DNA of 64,000 nucleotides from Lanius collurio (Eukaryota; Chordata; Aves; Passeriformes; Laniidae), in contig JACBWW010000021.1 in the NCBI GenBank assembly GCA_020086605.1, positions 3,075,708 through 3,139,707 of the forward strand. The letters run 5' to 3'. Below, piece by piece: positions 13,401-25,519 of the stretch (its first letter is position 1; every line of letters starts with the position of its first letter). The notes beneath the pieces are model-generated. The model was not told the origin of the DNA and searched no databases. It worked only from the letters and a program-made list of their open reading frames with translations. The position numbers and the translations under genes were made by a program.

Positions 13401-15490
13401 AAAGACCATATTGCTGTATGAAAAGAAAAAAGGTACCTGAGGTTGAGCAAGCTGCAAGTCTGAATTGCCAAATTGTGACAGTTCAGGTAAAACAAGCTCC
13501 ATGAAATTTGTGAAAATATCTGCCTAAATCATCTTCCTGTGATTTTTACCACCATCACAAGGTATCTGTGTGTCTGTTTAGGAGCTAATGCGAGCAGGAA
13601 TGTGGGACATCTGATGTTCAAACCCTTCCTATGGAACCATGAGGGTGTGGTTATGACTTGGCTGGATGAGCAAAGAGGTTGTAGCATTTGCTTGCAGTGC
13701 CTGTGTTCCTGGGGTTTTTTTGGCCAGTATATCTGATTAACACCCTGAGCACACAGGAGCAACATCCAAAGACAGACCAGATTGAAGAACCTTGAGGATA
13801 CCAACCAACTGTTTGATAGCTGAAGACAAAACAGACAATTTCTGAGGTGAGGTACAGAGAAAATACAGGCATTCTACTGTGAGATTTGACCCTAGAAAAT
13901 CCTTCCAGCTAACTAATAGAAATGGAAGGCAAGGAACAGGGAGGAGGGCATTGGAACTGGGAGACTGTGATGTCTCTACATGTGAGATCAGAAAAGAGAA
14001 AGCATTTCTCCTGGCAAGGAAGAAACAGGGCTTTCCTTTGTGTATCTCAAGGTCCTTCTTCAGGGGGCACAGGAGCAGAAAGTGGAGCAGAATAAGGATA
14101 ACAATTAAAGGACAAGATCGAGGGTACCCAGGAATACTCCAGGCACTCGTCAGTGGGAGAGAGTTCACACTGAAAGGGTCAGATACCTGTGGCCACAGTG
14201 GCCACAATTCACTCCAGTTTGACCAGCTAACAAATGAAGAACGATTAAAAGTTTAAAAACAATTAGAAGAACCATTACAAGCAGTAGATAATTGTGTTCA
14301 GTATTATGAAAGAACAGCTAGAGGATCAAATGGCAGTGAATCTGTACTGTAGACAGTAAACAGATAAAGGAATTCCTGTGATGTTGTCAGAATGTGTGCT
14401 GGAAGTATGGGGGGAGCGGATTTCATTTTTTAGATCATGTCCTGAAGAGAGACATGTGATGATATAATATTAATTGCCTAAATATAGTATAAAAAAAATC
14501 CCACTCTTGCACATTTATCTTCCAGGCAAAACTAGATGCTATAGAGAATGTGGCACTGATGCTAATGATGAGGGATTGTGCTGCTGATTGTGGCTCTCAA
14601 AGCATGGACTATTTGCTACTTTTCTCTTTCCAGTTTTGTGTCCCTCCTGTGTCAGACATGTCAGAAGACATCAATCGGTCAGCAAAGAATCCCACTTAGT
14701 AGCAAACCAGACCATAAATAATGCCCTCTGCCAAAGCACAGACCGTTCTCCAAGTGACAAGAACAAAACAATACAGAAGTATTAATTGCCTCTTTAAGAG
14801 TATAAAACCACTCTGCTGCTTGGAGCAGTGCAGCTCTTTAGGATCTTTAGCTGCTAATGACCACTGGAATCTGAGGGGCTACAATTGTCTTCCCAATTAT
14901 TTAAGAACCTGAAGCAGTCTCCGAGTGGTGAGTACTAAAAAGGAAAATCAAAGCAAAGTGCTATATTGTGCATTAAAAGGATTGGTTTATATGGTACTGT
15001 ATTTTTATGTAATTTAACATTTAGAAAACTAAAGGCAACTAAATAAATAAAAATAATCTTTTTTTTTCCTATTTCCAACAAAAATATTTTGATTATTATT
15101 TTGAAGGAATCCTTAAGGAGATTTCGCTCAGGAGTGAGGAATGTGCTATTTCTTTATTTCTCTTCATGAGACATAAATTTTAAAAAGCTTGGCCTACTGT
15201 GGAGAAAAGCAGTGCTGAAGGACCTGTGCTGCTGTTTGTACAGACACATGAATGGAAATTCAAGCTGAGCAGAACCAGTATTGCTGGTGCCTTTGCTTAG
15301 TGGTATCTGTTCTGATCCAATACCAGCTGCTTGGTGAATGGTTTCCCTGGCAGAGCCCTGGGTATTCCTGCCCACTCCCTCTTGCCCCCAGCAGTCACAG
15401 TGTGGAAAAAGACTTGTGACCTTCAGCTGACTGACTTACTTATACCTGTGTCTTGCAAAAGGGCAGGAGTCCCTCCAGTGATACCAATTC
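7401..15490. other. Unannotated stretch, no gene recognised
   Basis: Unique sequence with simple tracts. A T run (9928-9938) and an A run (9954-9965) face each other across 15 bases and could form an A:T hairpin. An 8-base C run lies near 11,093-11,100 and a G run near 11,465. Opposed frames of 156 codons (minus, 13,737-14,207) and 125 codons (plus, 13,879-14,256) overlap. Neither shows a domain or homology that I recognise, and such overlap usually marks a local lack of stops rather than a gene. Confidence 0.5.
14188..14208. repeat. Nested TGGCCA palindromes
   Basis: Two TGGCCA cores sit side by side in TGTGGCCACAGTGGCCACA. The arrangement is self-complementary over several bases. TGGC/GCCA half-sites are bound by NFI-family factors. 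The motif is short and may be fortuitous. Confidence 0.3.
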
Positions 15491-15497
15491 CTCCAGC

Positions 15498-15655
15498 AAT
15501 CATAAAAAATCACATAATAATTCAAGTTGAGAGGAATCTTTGGAGTAGGGCTGATTTCAGAGCTGGATAGGGTTGCTCATGACTGTCTCCAGTTCAGTTT
15601 TGAATATCTGTAGTGTTGGAGACTCCACAGCCCTCCCTTAAACTGCTGTGAATTA
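15498..15655 (-). mobile_element. CR1 LINE 3' end relic, minus strand
   Basis: Read on the plus strand, the segment starts with degraded AATCATA-type repeats. These are the reverse complement of the CR1 3'-terminal ATTCTATGATT motif. It continues with a CR1-like stretch ending in wording close to 'gagactccacagcc', which is part of the CR1 3' untranslated region. The element is 5'-truncated, as most CR1 copies are, and clearly old. The match is to remembered CR1 consensus wording, not to an alignment. Confidence 0.7.
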
Positions 15656-15659
15656 GAAA

Positions 15660-17220
15660 TTTGTAATTGAGAGGAATGAGCAGTCTCCACACCAAAACAC
15701 AGCTGGGTACTTTCACCCTGGCTGAAGGCTGAGAAACATTTGCTTGATTTTTGTCTGGGCAGATGGAGGTACTTAATGAAGGTACAGTAGAGGAGAAGCA
15801 ATCTGAGCTCTTCAGCAGACCACAAAAAGAGCCTGGAAAGGATTTGTTTTCTGTAATAGTTTGGAAGTTACAAAGAAAAGGTACTGCACTGGCATCTTTG
15901 TGCTCATAAAACTGAACTTAGCCCATTTTGTGCCTTTGCAGAGTTGCACCAAAATCCCTGCTTCCAGACTGTGTTTGCTTTCTGTTTATCACAAGTGTTA
16001 GTGATTTGCAACCATCACTGATTTAGGAAAAACAAAGTCAAATTCAAACACACTGGTTAGAGATGTAGTTCCTATTTATAGAACTCAAGGGTGCTTTGAA
16101 ATGCAGTACCAGTTAAATACATTCCTCTAGAAAGATACCAAGCACTGAGCTGCTGCTGTGTGTAATAAGGCTGAATGAAGCCAGTGATGTTTGACTGTGA
16201 AATGAATTGCTGACAATTTGAGTTTAACCAGTTGGCCAGGCTGTTTCACTGCAGTAATTTTAAGTAGCATGGGATTTCATCTTTCTGGAGGAACAGAGAA
16301 GGGGGAACAGCAACTCTCCTGCTTTGTGAAGCATCAGCCAGAATAAAAGTGGCTACTGTTGTACCTGAAGGAGTGTTGGTAATACCCCACATCAAAATGA
16401 GTAATTAGCTGAAATAATTACCAGCCTTGAGATGAATCCACTCACTTTTTTTGCCTGTGTCAGGGATAACAGGTGTTGAGAGTGCCTTGAAGGGACGAAG
16501 ATTAAAGATTATTTCATGATGTGGACTCCTTTAGGCAGAGAAGTCTTGCATTTTATCCTGTCATGCATAGAAAGGTCTAAGCAGCACCTCATTTTCCTCA
16601 TGCTTTGGCAGTTTTGAAGCTGTGCCTCTGACAGAGAGTGAATGTTGTTTAATCTGGGAGAATTGTCTGTCCTTGAGAATTCAATGAATTATCTCTGTGT
16701 CTCTGCACAGTCTGCTTCTGACTTAGAGACCCAAGGAAAATTGCAAGTAAGGATGCACTGAGCAACAGTCTTCCAGTTCCTGAGATTTAGATTAATTAGG
16801 AAAGTAAGTATTGGAAGGGTTTCTTTACTTGGAAACTTGCTGATGAGACAGTGTGCGTATTTCCAACTCATGGTTTCCCTTTTGCAGCTGTGACTTGCAG
16901 GAATGATGTCTCTCAAAACTGTCACTAGATTATAACATGTCCTTGCAGCGTGCACCACCATTACACCTGTGACACGTGTGCAAGTCAGTGTTTGCATCCC
17001 AAGATGATGTGATGGAACATGGCAGAGAGATGGGATGGGTGGAACTGATGGAAACTGGCTGTTGCAATAGTATATCTGCATAAACATTTTTCCATTGAAA
17101 ACTTTACCACGTCCCCTATTTTCTCTTCCAATTTCATTAAAATTTGAAGGAGATTTTTGCCTAGCTAGTACATGTTTGATTTATGGTCTTTTTTTTTTAT
17201 CTGCTCTCATTTGATTCTTC
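15660..17220. other. Unannotated stretch with a paired TAATTA site
   Basis: No gene was recognised. Two homeodomain cores, TAATTA at 16402-16407 and 16415-16420, lie within an imperfect inverted repeat at 16401-16421 (GTAATTA ... TAATTAC). The 132-codon minus-strand frame at 16,689-17,087 has no recognised domain and is taken as chance. Confidence 0.45.
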
Positions 17221-17232
17221 ACCAGGTCAGTA

Positions 17233-17265
17233 TTAGGTGTTATGCATAACACTTAGGTGTTATGC
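17233..17265. repeat. Perfect 16-bp palindrome plus direct repeat
   Basis: GTGTTATGCATAACAC at 17237-17252 is perfectly self-complementary. The 13-mer TTAGGTGTTATGC occurs at 17233-17245 and again at 17253-17265, so the second copy starts one base after the palindrome ends. The TTATGCATAA core resembles C/EBP or POU dimer sites. Confidence 0.75.
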
Positions 17266-17269
17266 CTTT

Positions 17270-20200
17270 TTCTGATTCATTATCCTCTACTGTCGTTTTC
17301 CACTGATCTCTTTGTTCCTATGGTTTTTTAGTTTGTTTGTTTTCTATTCTCTGTTTCTCAGCTACAATCTATGATTCCCCAGAGTTGAAGCAAGTTAGAA
17401 AAATGGTGTGTCTTCAGTCCTGGCTGGCATCCAATTATTTGTAGTGGCCCTTGGTAGCATCCTGTGGTTCCAAGGCCCATAAGAAGTCCTTGCTGTTTTA
17501 TGACTTTGACTGTTCATGGAGCAAGGTCCATCCCAGTGGTGCTGTGTGCAATTGATCTGCCTTTTAGAAGAACAGACTTAGTGCTGGTGGTACAGCTGGG
17601 CAGTACCACAACACTGGATCTTCCTTACTATAACCTGCCCTCTCTGAAGTTAGTCAGTTTGGGTTTAGTTTTCTGGAAGAAACTATGAAAAGATATTGTT
17701 TTGGACAGTGAAGTTATTCTAGCTGGCTGCATCTGGGGATTTCTGGTTAAGAACTTTGTACAAATTTGTGCTGCACTTGGCTCAGTACATTGGTTCTGTA
17801 CAGGGTCCATCTTCCTTCTGTACTGCAGGCCAGCATTTCCACAGGAACAAATTCTCCTCCTTTTTGCTGGATTTCAGTTTTGAGAACTGTCTGTGCTTTT
17901 TCTCTGACAAGTCCTGCACAACCCTTGCATGGCTGAGCACACCTTTTAAAGTCAGCAGATAGCTGCTGTCTTCCAGTTGCAAGTGCCTTTGTCTACAAGA
18001 AAGGTCATGAATGCGTCCTCTAGAAACAAATAAAGCTACACAGGCCTAGTTACTGATACAAAATTGGACTAAAGATTGCATTGAGATGCTTTCCAGTGAC
18101 ACAAGGATTTCTGCTTTCTGCCAAGGTGGCAGCAGCAGCCAGTGAAGATTAGGCAAATGCTTGTGAGAAGGTTAAGTCTGAGGGAAGTGCAGGCTGGCTT
18201 CTCTTTTCCATTGAGAGCAGTTTCCTCACATCTAATTGTGCATCTCTCATTTCATGTAGTACTGATGCCACAGTTTTGAACATGCTTTTAATTTTTTTTC
18301 CCCCATCTATGGTTACTTAGGAAAACTTCTGGTTGATTGATTCACCTCATAAATATTCATCTTTAATATTACATTTTCAGTATGGATATGTAGTACACTT
18401 GCTGAGAAGAGCTACCTATAATAAATAAGTAAGGCTGAGGATAAATTGAGCATTCAGAACTCCTGGAATTTGCCAAGAACTGACTTAAGTGCAAGTGGAT
18501 GGTTTTAAATTCTAGTACCCACAAGTCTTCTTAAGCTGAAGTTCTCAGTCTCCATGTTCAAGGAATAAGGCTATAATGAAAATATTTTTTGATATTCACA
18601 AAAAAAATTAAAGTCTTCACAACACTTCAGCTGAAAAGATCAAAGTCGTCTTTGAATAAATGTGACTGCATTTTGCCTTTCAGAGACTTAACTGATCTGT
18701 CTTCTCTGAGATGATTCCTCTACTTCTCATGGGACTCTCCATGTTTTTGGGCTGTGCTTCTAGAACATGATTTTTGTTCACTCTAGTGCTGTAGTCTGAT
18801 GGCTATTAAATGGCTTGCTGGAGAAAGTACAAATTGTGCAACCCTTGTTTTGCAAGTGCTATGAATAATTCCAGTGACTTTCAATTAGTTGCCTTTTCAA
18901 GAGTTTGAGAGTTTTAACTGCTGTTGGTTGTCTTGGAATTAAGGTGTCTTGAGCCAGGTCAATATGACAGAAGAAACTTAAACCTTTATAGCATACAATT
19001 CCTGAATAACTAGGGCAACTCTACAATTGATTAAGAAAAACAGGAAATACTCAATATTTGAAACAAGTTTTGATAAGATCTCATGCTGCTTATTTACAGA
19101 GGCTCCTGTGGGAGAACGGAGATACTTAATGTGTAGGTGGGGTGAACCTGGACAATCCAGGCATCTCTAACATAGCTTTCAGGTCAAATGGTTTAATACT
19201 GCTGGAGAAGTTAGAGATGCTTTCCAGAAGAGAGAGAAGGAAGATGTTTAACCTGTCCCAGGCTCCCCAGAGGAGCTGGGTACTTCAGGGCAATCAGCAC
19301 AGTGCAATTTTCATGTCTATGTGCTCTGGAGGAAGTGAAAATATTTTTCCGCTGTATCTATAGAAAATAGTTATGTGTAACTCAGAAAGTTCCCAACCCT
19401 TTTAGTGACCCCTCCAAATCCTTTCCTTAAGTATTTACACTCTAATAAAACCAATGAGGAGTGGGATACTGAGGTCCAGAGGCAGATGGTCAGTGGGAAG
19501 CAGAGTAATGGCACCTATCTTAAAACCTTGTATTTGTGTTGAGCACTGATGAAAAGTCATCCACGACAACCCTGCAGGTTCCAGGTGGGACCCACTGCTG
19601 TGCCTGCCCAGTGCTCCCAGCAGGAGGATGTTTCTGGGGAGGCTCACTTGCTGCTCTCTGCTTTGGACTGCATTTCCAAGCAAACACCTGCTTGGAAACC
19701 CATTTCAAATGCACACAGTACAGATATCTTTTAGGAAGGAAATTGAGCATGCAAAGAATTAAGGTAGTGCATTGATGAGACTGAAGCTATTTTGAATAAG
19801 AACAAACACCCTTAGGCTTCTGGGATTTTAGTTCAGAATTTTGAAAAAACATCAAAGGAGGAAAAGTAAATACTGGTTTTGCCGCTATTGACACTTCAAA
19901 TTCTATTTAACAACAGCAGTATCAATTGCATGTTTCACACAGTGTGATTTCCTTAGCAATGCGAGCTAGATTCACTTTTGAGTATAGAATCAGACTTTTT
20001 GCATTGAAATGCAGGTTGGTCTTGTTTCAGCAGTAACTATAGTTTCAGCGTTTGTCTCTCCTGTACCCCATCTTAAACCTTCAGTTACACAAGAGATGTA
20101 TGACCTGGGAACTCAAGCTACTGCAGTCAGTAGCTGGTAAACTGATTTAGACTTAGAGTGCCAAATGCCTTTGTGTTTGTACTTCATGGTGTATTTGTGT

Positions 20201-21000
20201 AAGTGCATTGTAGCAAATGAAATTTTAGCTGTCTGTGATTCATGCATTCATACCTGTTAAAAACATACAGGGTTTTTTTATGGTAAATATTATTAGCTAG
20301 TTTTCATCCTGGTCATAATGAAAGATTTTATATCTACTAACAGAGTTTGACATGGTTACTCATTATTTTGCCTTCCTTTTTTATCACTCCCGTCATTTTC
20401 CATACATATGTCACTATTCCTCCATTATCTGGAAACCAGCACCCTAAAAAACAGTGACACTGGAGGACAGTTCCATTCATGTCAGAGGCTGTTACTACTC
20501 TAACTGTTGTCTCTAATGTAGTTGGGAGAAGCAAATCACCAAAGATTTCCAAAACTCTCTGGTGTAGTTTAAGCAATCAGTGACACCAAAGGAAGTTGTT
20601 CTGTGAACCTGCTGCTGGTTGGTTTTGTCCCTTGTGTTTGTCAAGATTCAGCCAGGTCCTCTCTGCTCCCTCAGTTCTATTCACAAATCTGTCCCTCTCT
20701 AGGCCGTTCCTAGCCCCCACAGCTCTCTGGATGCCTCTGGGAGCCGGTGCTCTGTGGAGCTGCGCTGCGGCCCTGCCCAAAGTGGGGAGTGGGACATGGA
20801 TGTGTGAGCATCTGTTCTTGTAACACCCAGAGATGGGAGGTACTTCTGAATTTATACAGTCACTTCTTATAAGGAATGAGTTGTAGGATTACTGTGGGCT
20901 CTAACTCTTGGTTCAGACTTAAAGCATGACAGCTTTTTAGTCAGGCTCAGCATCTTGGGAAGCCCATCACAATAATTATCCTGCAGGAGTACCCTGACCT
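17270..21000. other. Unannotated stretch, nothing recognised
   Basis: Unique sequence with only short overlapping frames (60-82 codons) on both strands. I recognise no transposon family, RNA gene or promoter. The slightly GC-richer patch near 20,640-20,800 has a few CpGs but is too small to be an island. Confidence 0.55.
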
Positions 21001-21009
21001 GGTCAGTGC

Positions 21010-21790
21010 TTGTTTGGTCTGGCTTTTTATATACCATGTATTGTAATAGAGTACTGGTATTTTATAATTAAGTACCCCTTTTATTGCTGAAATGGCCTAT
21101 GGAAAAACTAAACATTGTTGAGATAAATACCTTTAAATAACAAATTCTGGGGAATAATTAAGTTATGCAAAGCTCAGACATTTTAGAGAGGTATGAGTCA
21201 TTTGATGAATAGGAAATGTGTTAGGAAATTCTGATTAATTATTAATCTATTGAAAAAGGAGCTAGAAAAATGAATATTTTATATCACAGATATATTTATA
21301 TAAAATAATTCTGTAGTTGGTTAGTTAGCTGGTTAGTGTACAGCTTCAAACAATCTATAGAAACAAGTGAATCCTCCTTTATCTCAAATATAATTAGCCA
21401 TTTAAATGTCTTGGGTCAATTTATTAACACTTTATTCATCGGGGTGTAACTTTTATTAGGCTTTATTGCTATCAGAAATTATATCCTACACAAATACAAT
21501 AGAGATTTAAATGTTCTGTAGAATGAGCCAATGCTTCCTGACTTTATTGCACTGTATTGTAATGAACCTTGACCAGCTGTAGATTTGATAAGTGTAAAAT
21601 ATTGCTGCTTGCTGCTAATTTTGTTCCTTTTTAATGACTGATAATCCATGTCGATTTAGTGTGATAGTCACAATCCACTACTGTTTTCCTGCTATAAATG
21701 TGATTGTAACAGGAGCTATTAAGTGTGTCTGCATAATAAAATTAGTCAGGGAAGCTCTGTATATTGTTTCCAGGTCTTTGGATTTTCATT
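21010..21790. promoter_or_regulatory. Candidate conserved non-coding element
   Basis: This long AT-rich block has no coding frame or repeat. It contains a near-palindromic double homeodomain site, GATTAATTATTAATC, at 21233-21247. Further along it has TTATTGCAC, CACAATCC and ATAAAATTAG words typical of enhancer sequence. The last 250 bases (about 21,530-21,790) have the least simple-sequence texture and would be the best sub-block to test for conservation. Confidence 0.4.
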
Positions 21791-21799
21791 ATAGTAGTG

Positions 21800-23990
21800 G
21801 AACTTGTTAGACTGTAAAGCTTGATGGTTGCCAGCTCAGACAAGCTCTTTTCTACTTCTGTGCCAAGCAGAGGGGTAATGATGCTGCACTAAGAAGTCTG
21901 TTCTCACTGCTCTGGAAAATTCATAGTATATAAACACAGGGGATCGTTTGGGGGAGAGCAGGAAAGGTGTCTCAGGGGAAGAGAGAGAGGAAACTCATCT
22001 GGGCAACAACAACTGCACTAGAGTTGCTTAAAGAGACAAACCTGGCAGCTGAATGTCTGTGCTGGGAAAAGGTGGTTGTGACAGCTCTTGGCAATCGGGC
22101 AACACTGACAAATCAAATGTTCATGTTTGTCAGGATGCCAAACTGTACGAAAGGATCTTAGTGAGGAAGCCTTGGGAGAAGACTCTTTCCCTTGAGGAGT
22201 CTGTCCAGCAGCATATTGCACTTGGAGACAATGAACTGTTGCATCAGAGTCATTCTGAGAAACACATGTCTTCAGACACTTGCTTTTGGTCTCATTAGAT
22301 CTTGTCTGACCTGAAGATTTCTACTTCAGTTCTTGGGCCTCTAGGTTTGAAGCAGAGATGTTTTTATAAGAGTGGTTGAAAACCCAACTGTGAGAATCAT
22401 CAAAAAGCAGCTTTTGTAGCTTAATATAATCATTTGGATTTTTTTTTAAAAGTGAGTAATTATGTGATCTCCATCCATATCTTGGCAGAATAGTAACTAA
22501 AAGATCTGGGTAGTATCTCAAAGAAATTTATTCTGTGGTAAAACAGATATCTAACACCTGAGTTTCTCTTACTTATTAAATAGATAATGGGGAATTCTGC
22601 CACTGATATCAGTGTAGGCAGGGTTTTGCCCACAATAATTTTGTCTGGAGAAGCCAGACTCTGGCTCTCATGGTGTGAGAGCTTTGTTTGTGCTCTCCTT
22701 TATCTGCTCAGGTGGACTGACTGCTGGGGCAAGGCAAGAACTACTTGCACACATCCCCTGATAAAGTTGGCTCAATAAAGGCTTCTGTCAGCAGTTGATA
22801 AGGGGCAATTTATAACTTCTCACTGACTAAAGAATAGTTCATACCTTTCAATACAAGGCAGGAATAAAACTAAACATTCATAACCTTCTACATTATTTAT
22901 TTGCATCATTTCCTCCAACACTTGGAAAAGCTCCCCAAGAAAAATAATGCAGAAAGCTGACAAGTACATGCAGAGAGAACTCTATTAGCCTAAGGTTTAC
23001 TGGAGCATCTTTGCATTTTGGTGGCTATGTGCTAGAAACTGGGGCCCTTCTGACTTTTGAGCTTATGCTTACAGGTATGTTTAAATGTCATCATCCAGTC
23101 TCTGGATTATCCAGACCTGCTGTACTAGGGACCATTCAAATGTTCATTTCATATGCCTGCACTTTCTATGAAGACTCTCAGTGCAGAGTGTAGCACAATA
23201 AAATAGGGGTGTAAAATACATTTAGTATGAGCCTTTCTGCAGAGATCTCCGGGCTGCCTTTATGGCTGACATATACTCCTTTGCAGAGGAATTCTGCAGC
23301 TGTTTCTAGGATTCGAAGGGATTTCTGCTTTCCTGGCTCAATCTGCTTTGCAGAACTACTTGCATCAGGCTCTGTGCAGCAGTTTTGGGGGACACTGGCT
23401 GGTCAGGGCTGCTTCTTGCCAGAGGACAAAATGCTGAGAGCCTGGTCAGCAGGTAACAGTAGCTGAAATCCTGCCAACATAATTTGGAGGTTAAGGGGGT
23501 AGTCAGTGCACCTGCAATTAGTGCATCCATCCATAATTGGGGCCATTTCAGCAGTATTCCTGGGGAAATCAGTATTCACTGTGGGAGGAGTCCAGTAACC
23601 TCCCTCCTTTATGCCTCTAGAGCAAAATGAATTTTGGGTGGGGAGAAGACATTTCCTCTGCTCATACCTAAAGAAAAGGGAACTTACTTCAACAATTTAT
23701 AATTCAAATTATTGGAGTAAGTTCCTAGTGTACCATTGATTTTTTTGCTAGATGAAGATGTCCCATATAGATTTAACTCTGGGCTTTTGCTCTAGCTCAG
23801 CAAGTACACTAACACAAAGGGTATTCCTTGCAAATAAACACTGGACAGATACAAAGAAACACTGAGCAAAATCTAAGCCATGCAATGAGCTTCAGAAAGA
23901 TCAGATCCACAGATGTGCTGACTGAAGTTTAAGAGACAACTTAACAGATGTACAAAGCTGTAGATCAGAGGGGATATAAAACAGTTAAAC
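21800..23990. other. Unannotated stretch, nothing recognised
   Basis: Several 60-80 codon frames overlap on both strands around 22,000-22,300 and 23,230-23,530. None has a recognised domain. No repeat family or RNA gene was seen. Confidence 0.55.
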
Positions 23991-23999
23991 TTGCTTAAA

Positions 24000-24290
24000 G
24001 GCACAATGTGTCACAATCTAACGATTCCATGCATCCTCAGCCCGACAGAAGAGGGAACATACGCTCAGCTCAGTGCTCTGGCTGTAGGCATGCCAAGAAG
24101 ATTATAAAAATGCCACGCTGTGATATGCTGCCCTCCTGCCTGAAAGGCTACCATTAAGCTGCTTATTTACTGCACCTATTCAGGCAGCAGTGCGGTTCAG
24201 AGTGCTACCTGTCTTCTTGGTGGATAAATTAGTTGTGGATATCACAGGATTGTTGCTGCCTATTGTTCAGTCTGGTGAAGGTGGGAAGAG
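24000..24290. promoter_or_regulatory. Candidate conserved non-coding element
   Basis: This is a compositionally balanced, non-repetitive block with several scattered CpGs that have not decayed, for example near 24,020, 24,042, 24,062 and 24,117. Surviving CpGs in otherwise CpG-poor DNA can indicate constraint. No coding frame was found. The call is inference from texture. Confidence 0.35.
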
Positions 24291-24389
24291 ATGAAAGGCA
24301 CAGATCTGACCTTGTAATGTTTTGTGTAAAATAAGAGATGCGTTTTCCTCATAGTGAGTGTCACAGTTGATCTTGGTAGGACTGACTGT

Positions 24390-25260
24390 GTTAGCAAGTT
24401 TGGAGTTAAATTAAAAAGGCTAACATACTAATGAAGGCAATATTTTTTTCTCAATCATATAAACATGTATATATAAAGAAAATGTATATGGGAGAAAATA
24501 TGGAGGTGTGGAGGAAAGTGCATGTCATTAGAGTTTTGTGCTCTGTAAATCAGCACTGTTTGAAATGAAATCATCAAGAGAACACACAGGAAAACTTAGA
24601 CACCCCCTCAATGCAAAACATTTTTTGTTGTTGACGGTTGACTTTTTTTAATATATATAAACTGTTGTGCCCCCATATTTTTATGGTATATGGAGCTGTG
24701 AACTTTAAATTAGTGGTAACAGAAATTGACAAGTACAGCATTAAAAACTAAACCATGCAGCCCTACAGGCTTAATTATGAAGTGAGCAGGAAGATAGACA
24801 GAGAAAATCCTGTTTCAAAATTTTACCTCACATAATATAAATAAAAGATTATGTCTTCCACTGGTAGCCTAAGATCAAAAGGATAATATAAAATGACTAG
24901 CCTCTATTTATTTTGCCTTTATTATGTGTATAGATAAACTATACATTTCTCATTTCCTTGTGTCTTTTAGCAATACACAGTTACAGATGCTCAGATATAG
25001 ATTTAATTATGGATAAATAGATATAAATTAATATATGTAATTACTTTTAACTTTTCATTTAGTCACTAGAAAGATGCGTTTTCATTGTCAAAACTTAAAA
25101 ATAGAACATTTTTGGAATAGTGTTCTAACTGATAGTATGGCAAGTTAAATATAAATTAAGCAAATAAAAAAATATTGATTGGAATTTATAAGGATGTTTT
25201 AGATAATCACTAACTGAGACAAGTTATGACAGTATTGAATAGATGTATATAAGTCATAAT
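24390..25260. other. Very AT-rich tract
   Basis: This long tract is dominated by A and T, with ATATATA runs near 24,470 and 24,650-24,660. It has no coding frame. It could be a matrix-attachment-like or enhancer-flanking region. There is not enough in the sequence to choose. Confidence 0.4.
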
Positions 25261-25471
25261 GTAAACAGATATCTTCACCAGTCAGGTACCGTGTGTGCTG
25301 AACTGATAATTTTCATTGCTGTTCTAAAAAACCCTACCTGTTAAGTTTCAATAAGGCACTGGAGAAGATTTTCCTCTTCCTGATGAGCCATTACTAAATT
25401 TACATGGCTTTGGTATAGCAGGTCAGAGGCAAAAAAAAAAAGGAGGAAAGAATCTCAAAGAAGCAGGTGCA

Positions 25472-25511
25472 ATGTTCTCCTTCCTTCCTTCCATGTTCTC
25501 CTTCCTTCCTT
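25472..25511. repeat. Tandem duplication with CTTC microsatellite
   Basis: A 21-base unit starting ATGTTCTCC and followed by CCTT repeats occurs at 25472-25492 and again, nearly complete, at 25493-25511. It looks like a recent slippage or duplication and is likely length-polymorphic. Confidence 0.85.
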
Positions 25512-25519
25512 GAGATACT

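Noticed and set aside
13737..14256. Opposed 156- and 125-codon frames
   Set aside because: The frames overlap on opposite strands, have no domain, and their number and length fit chance.
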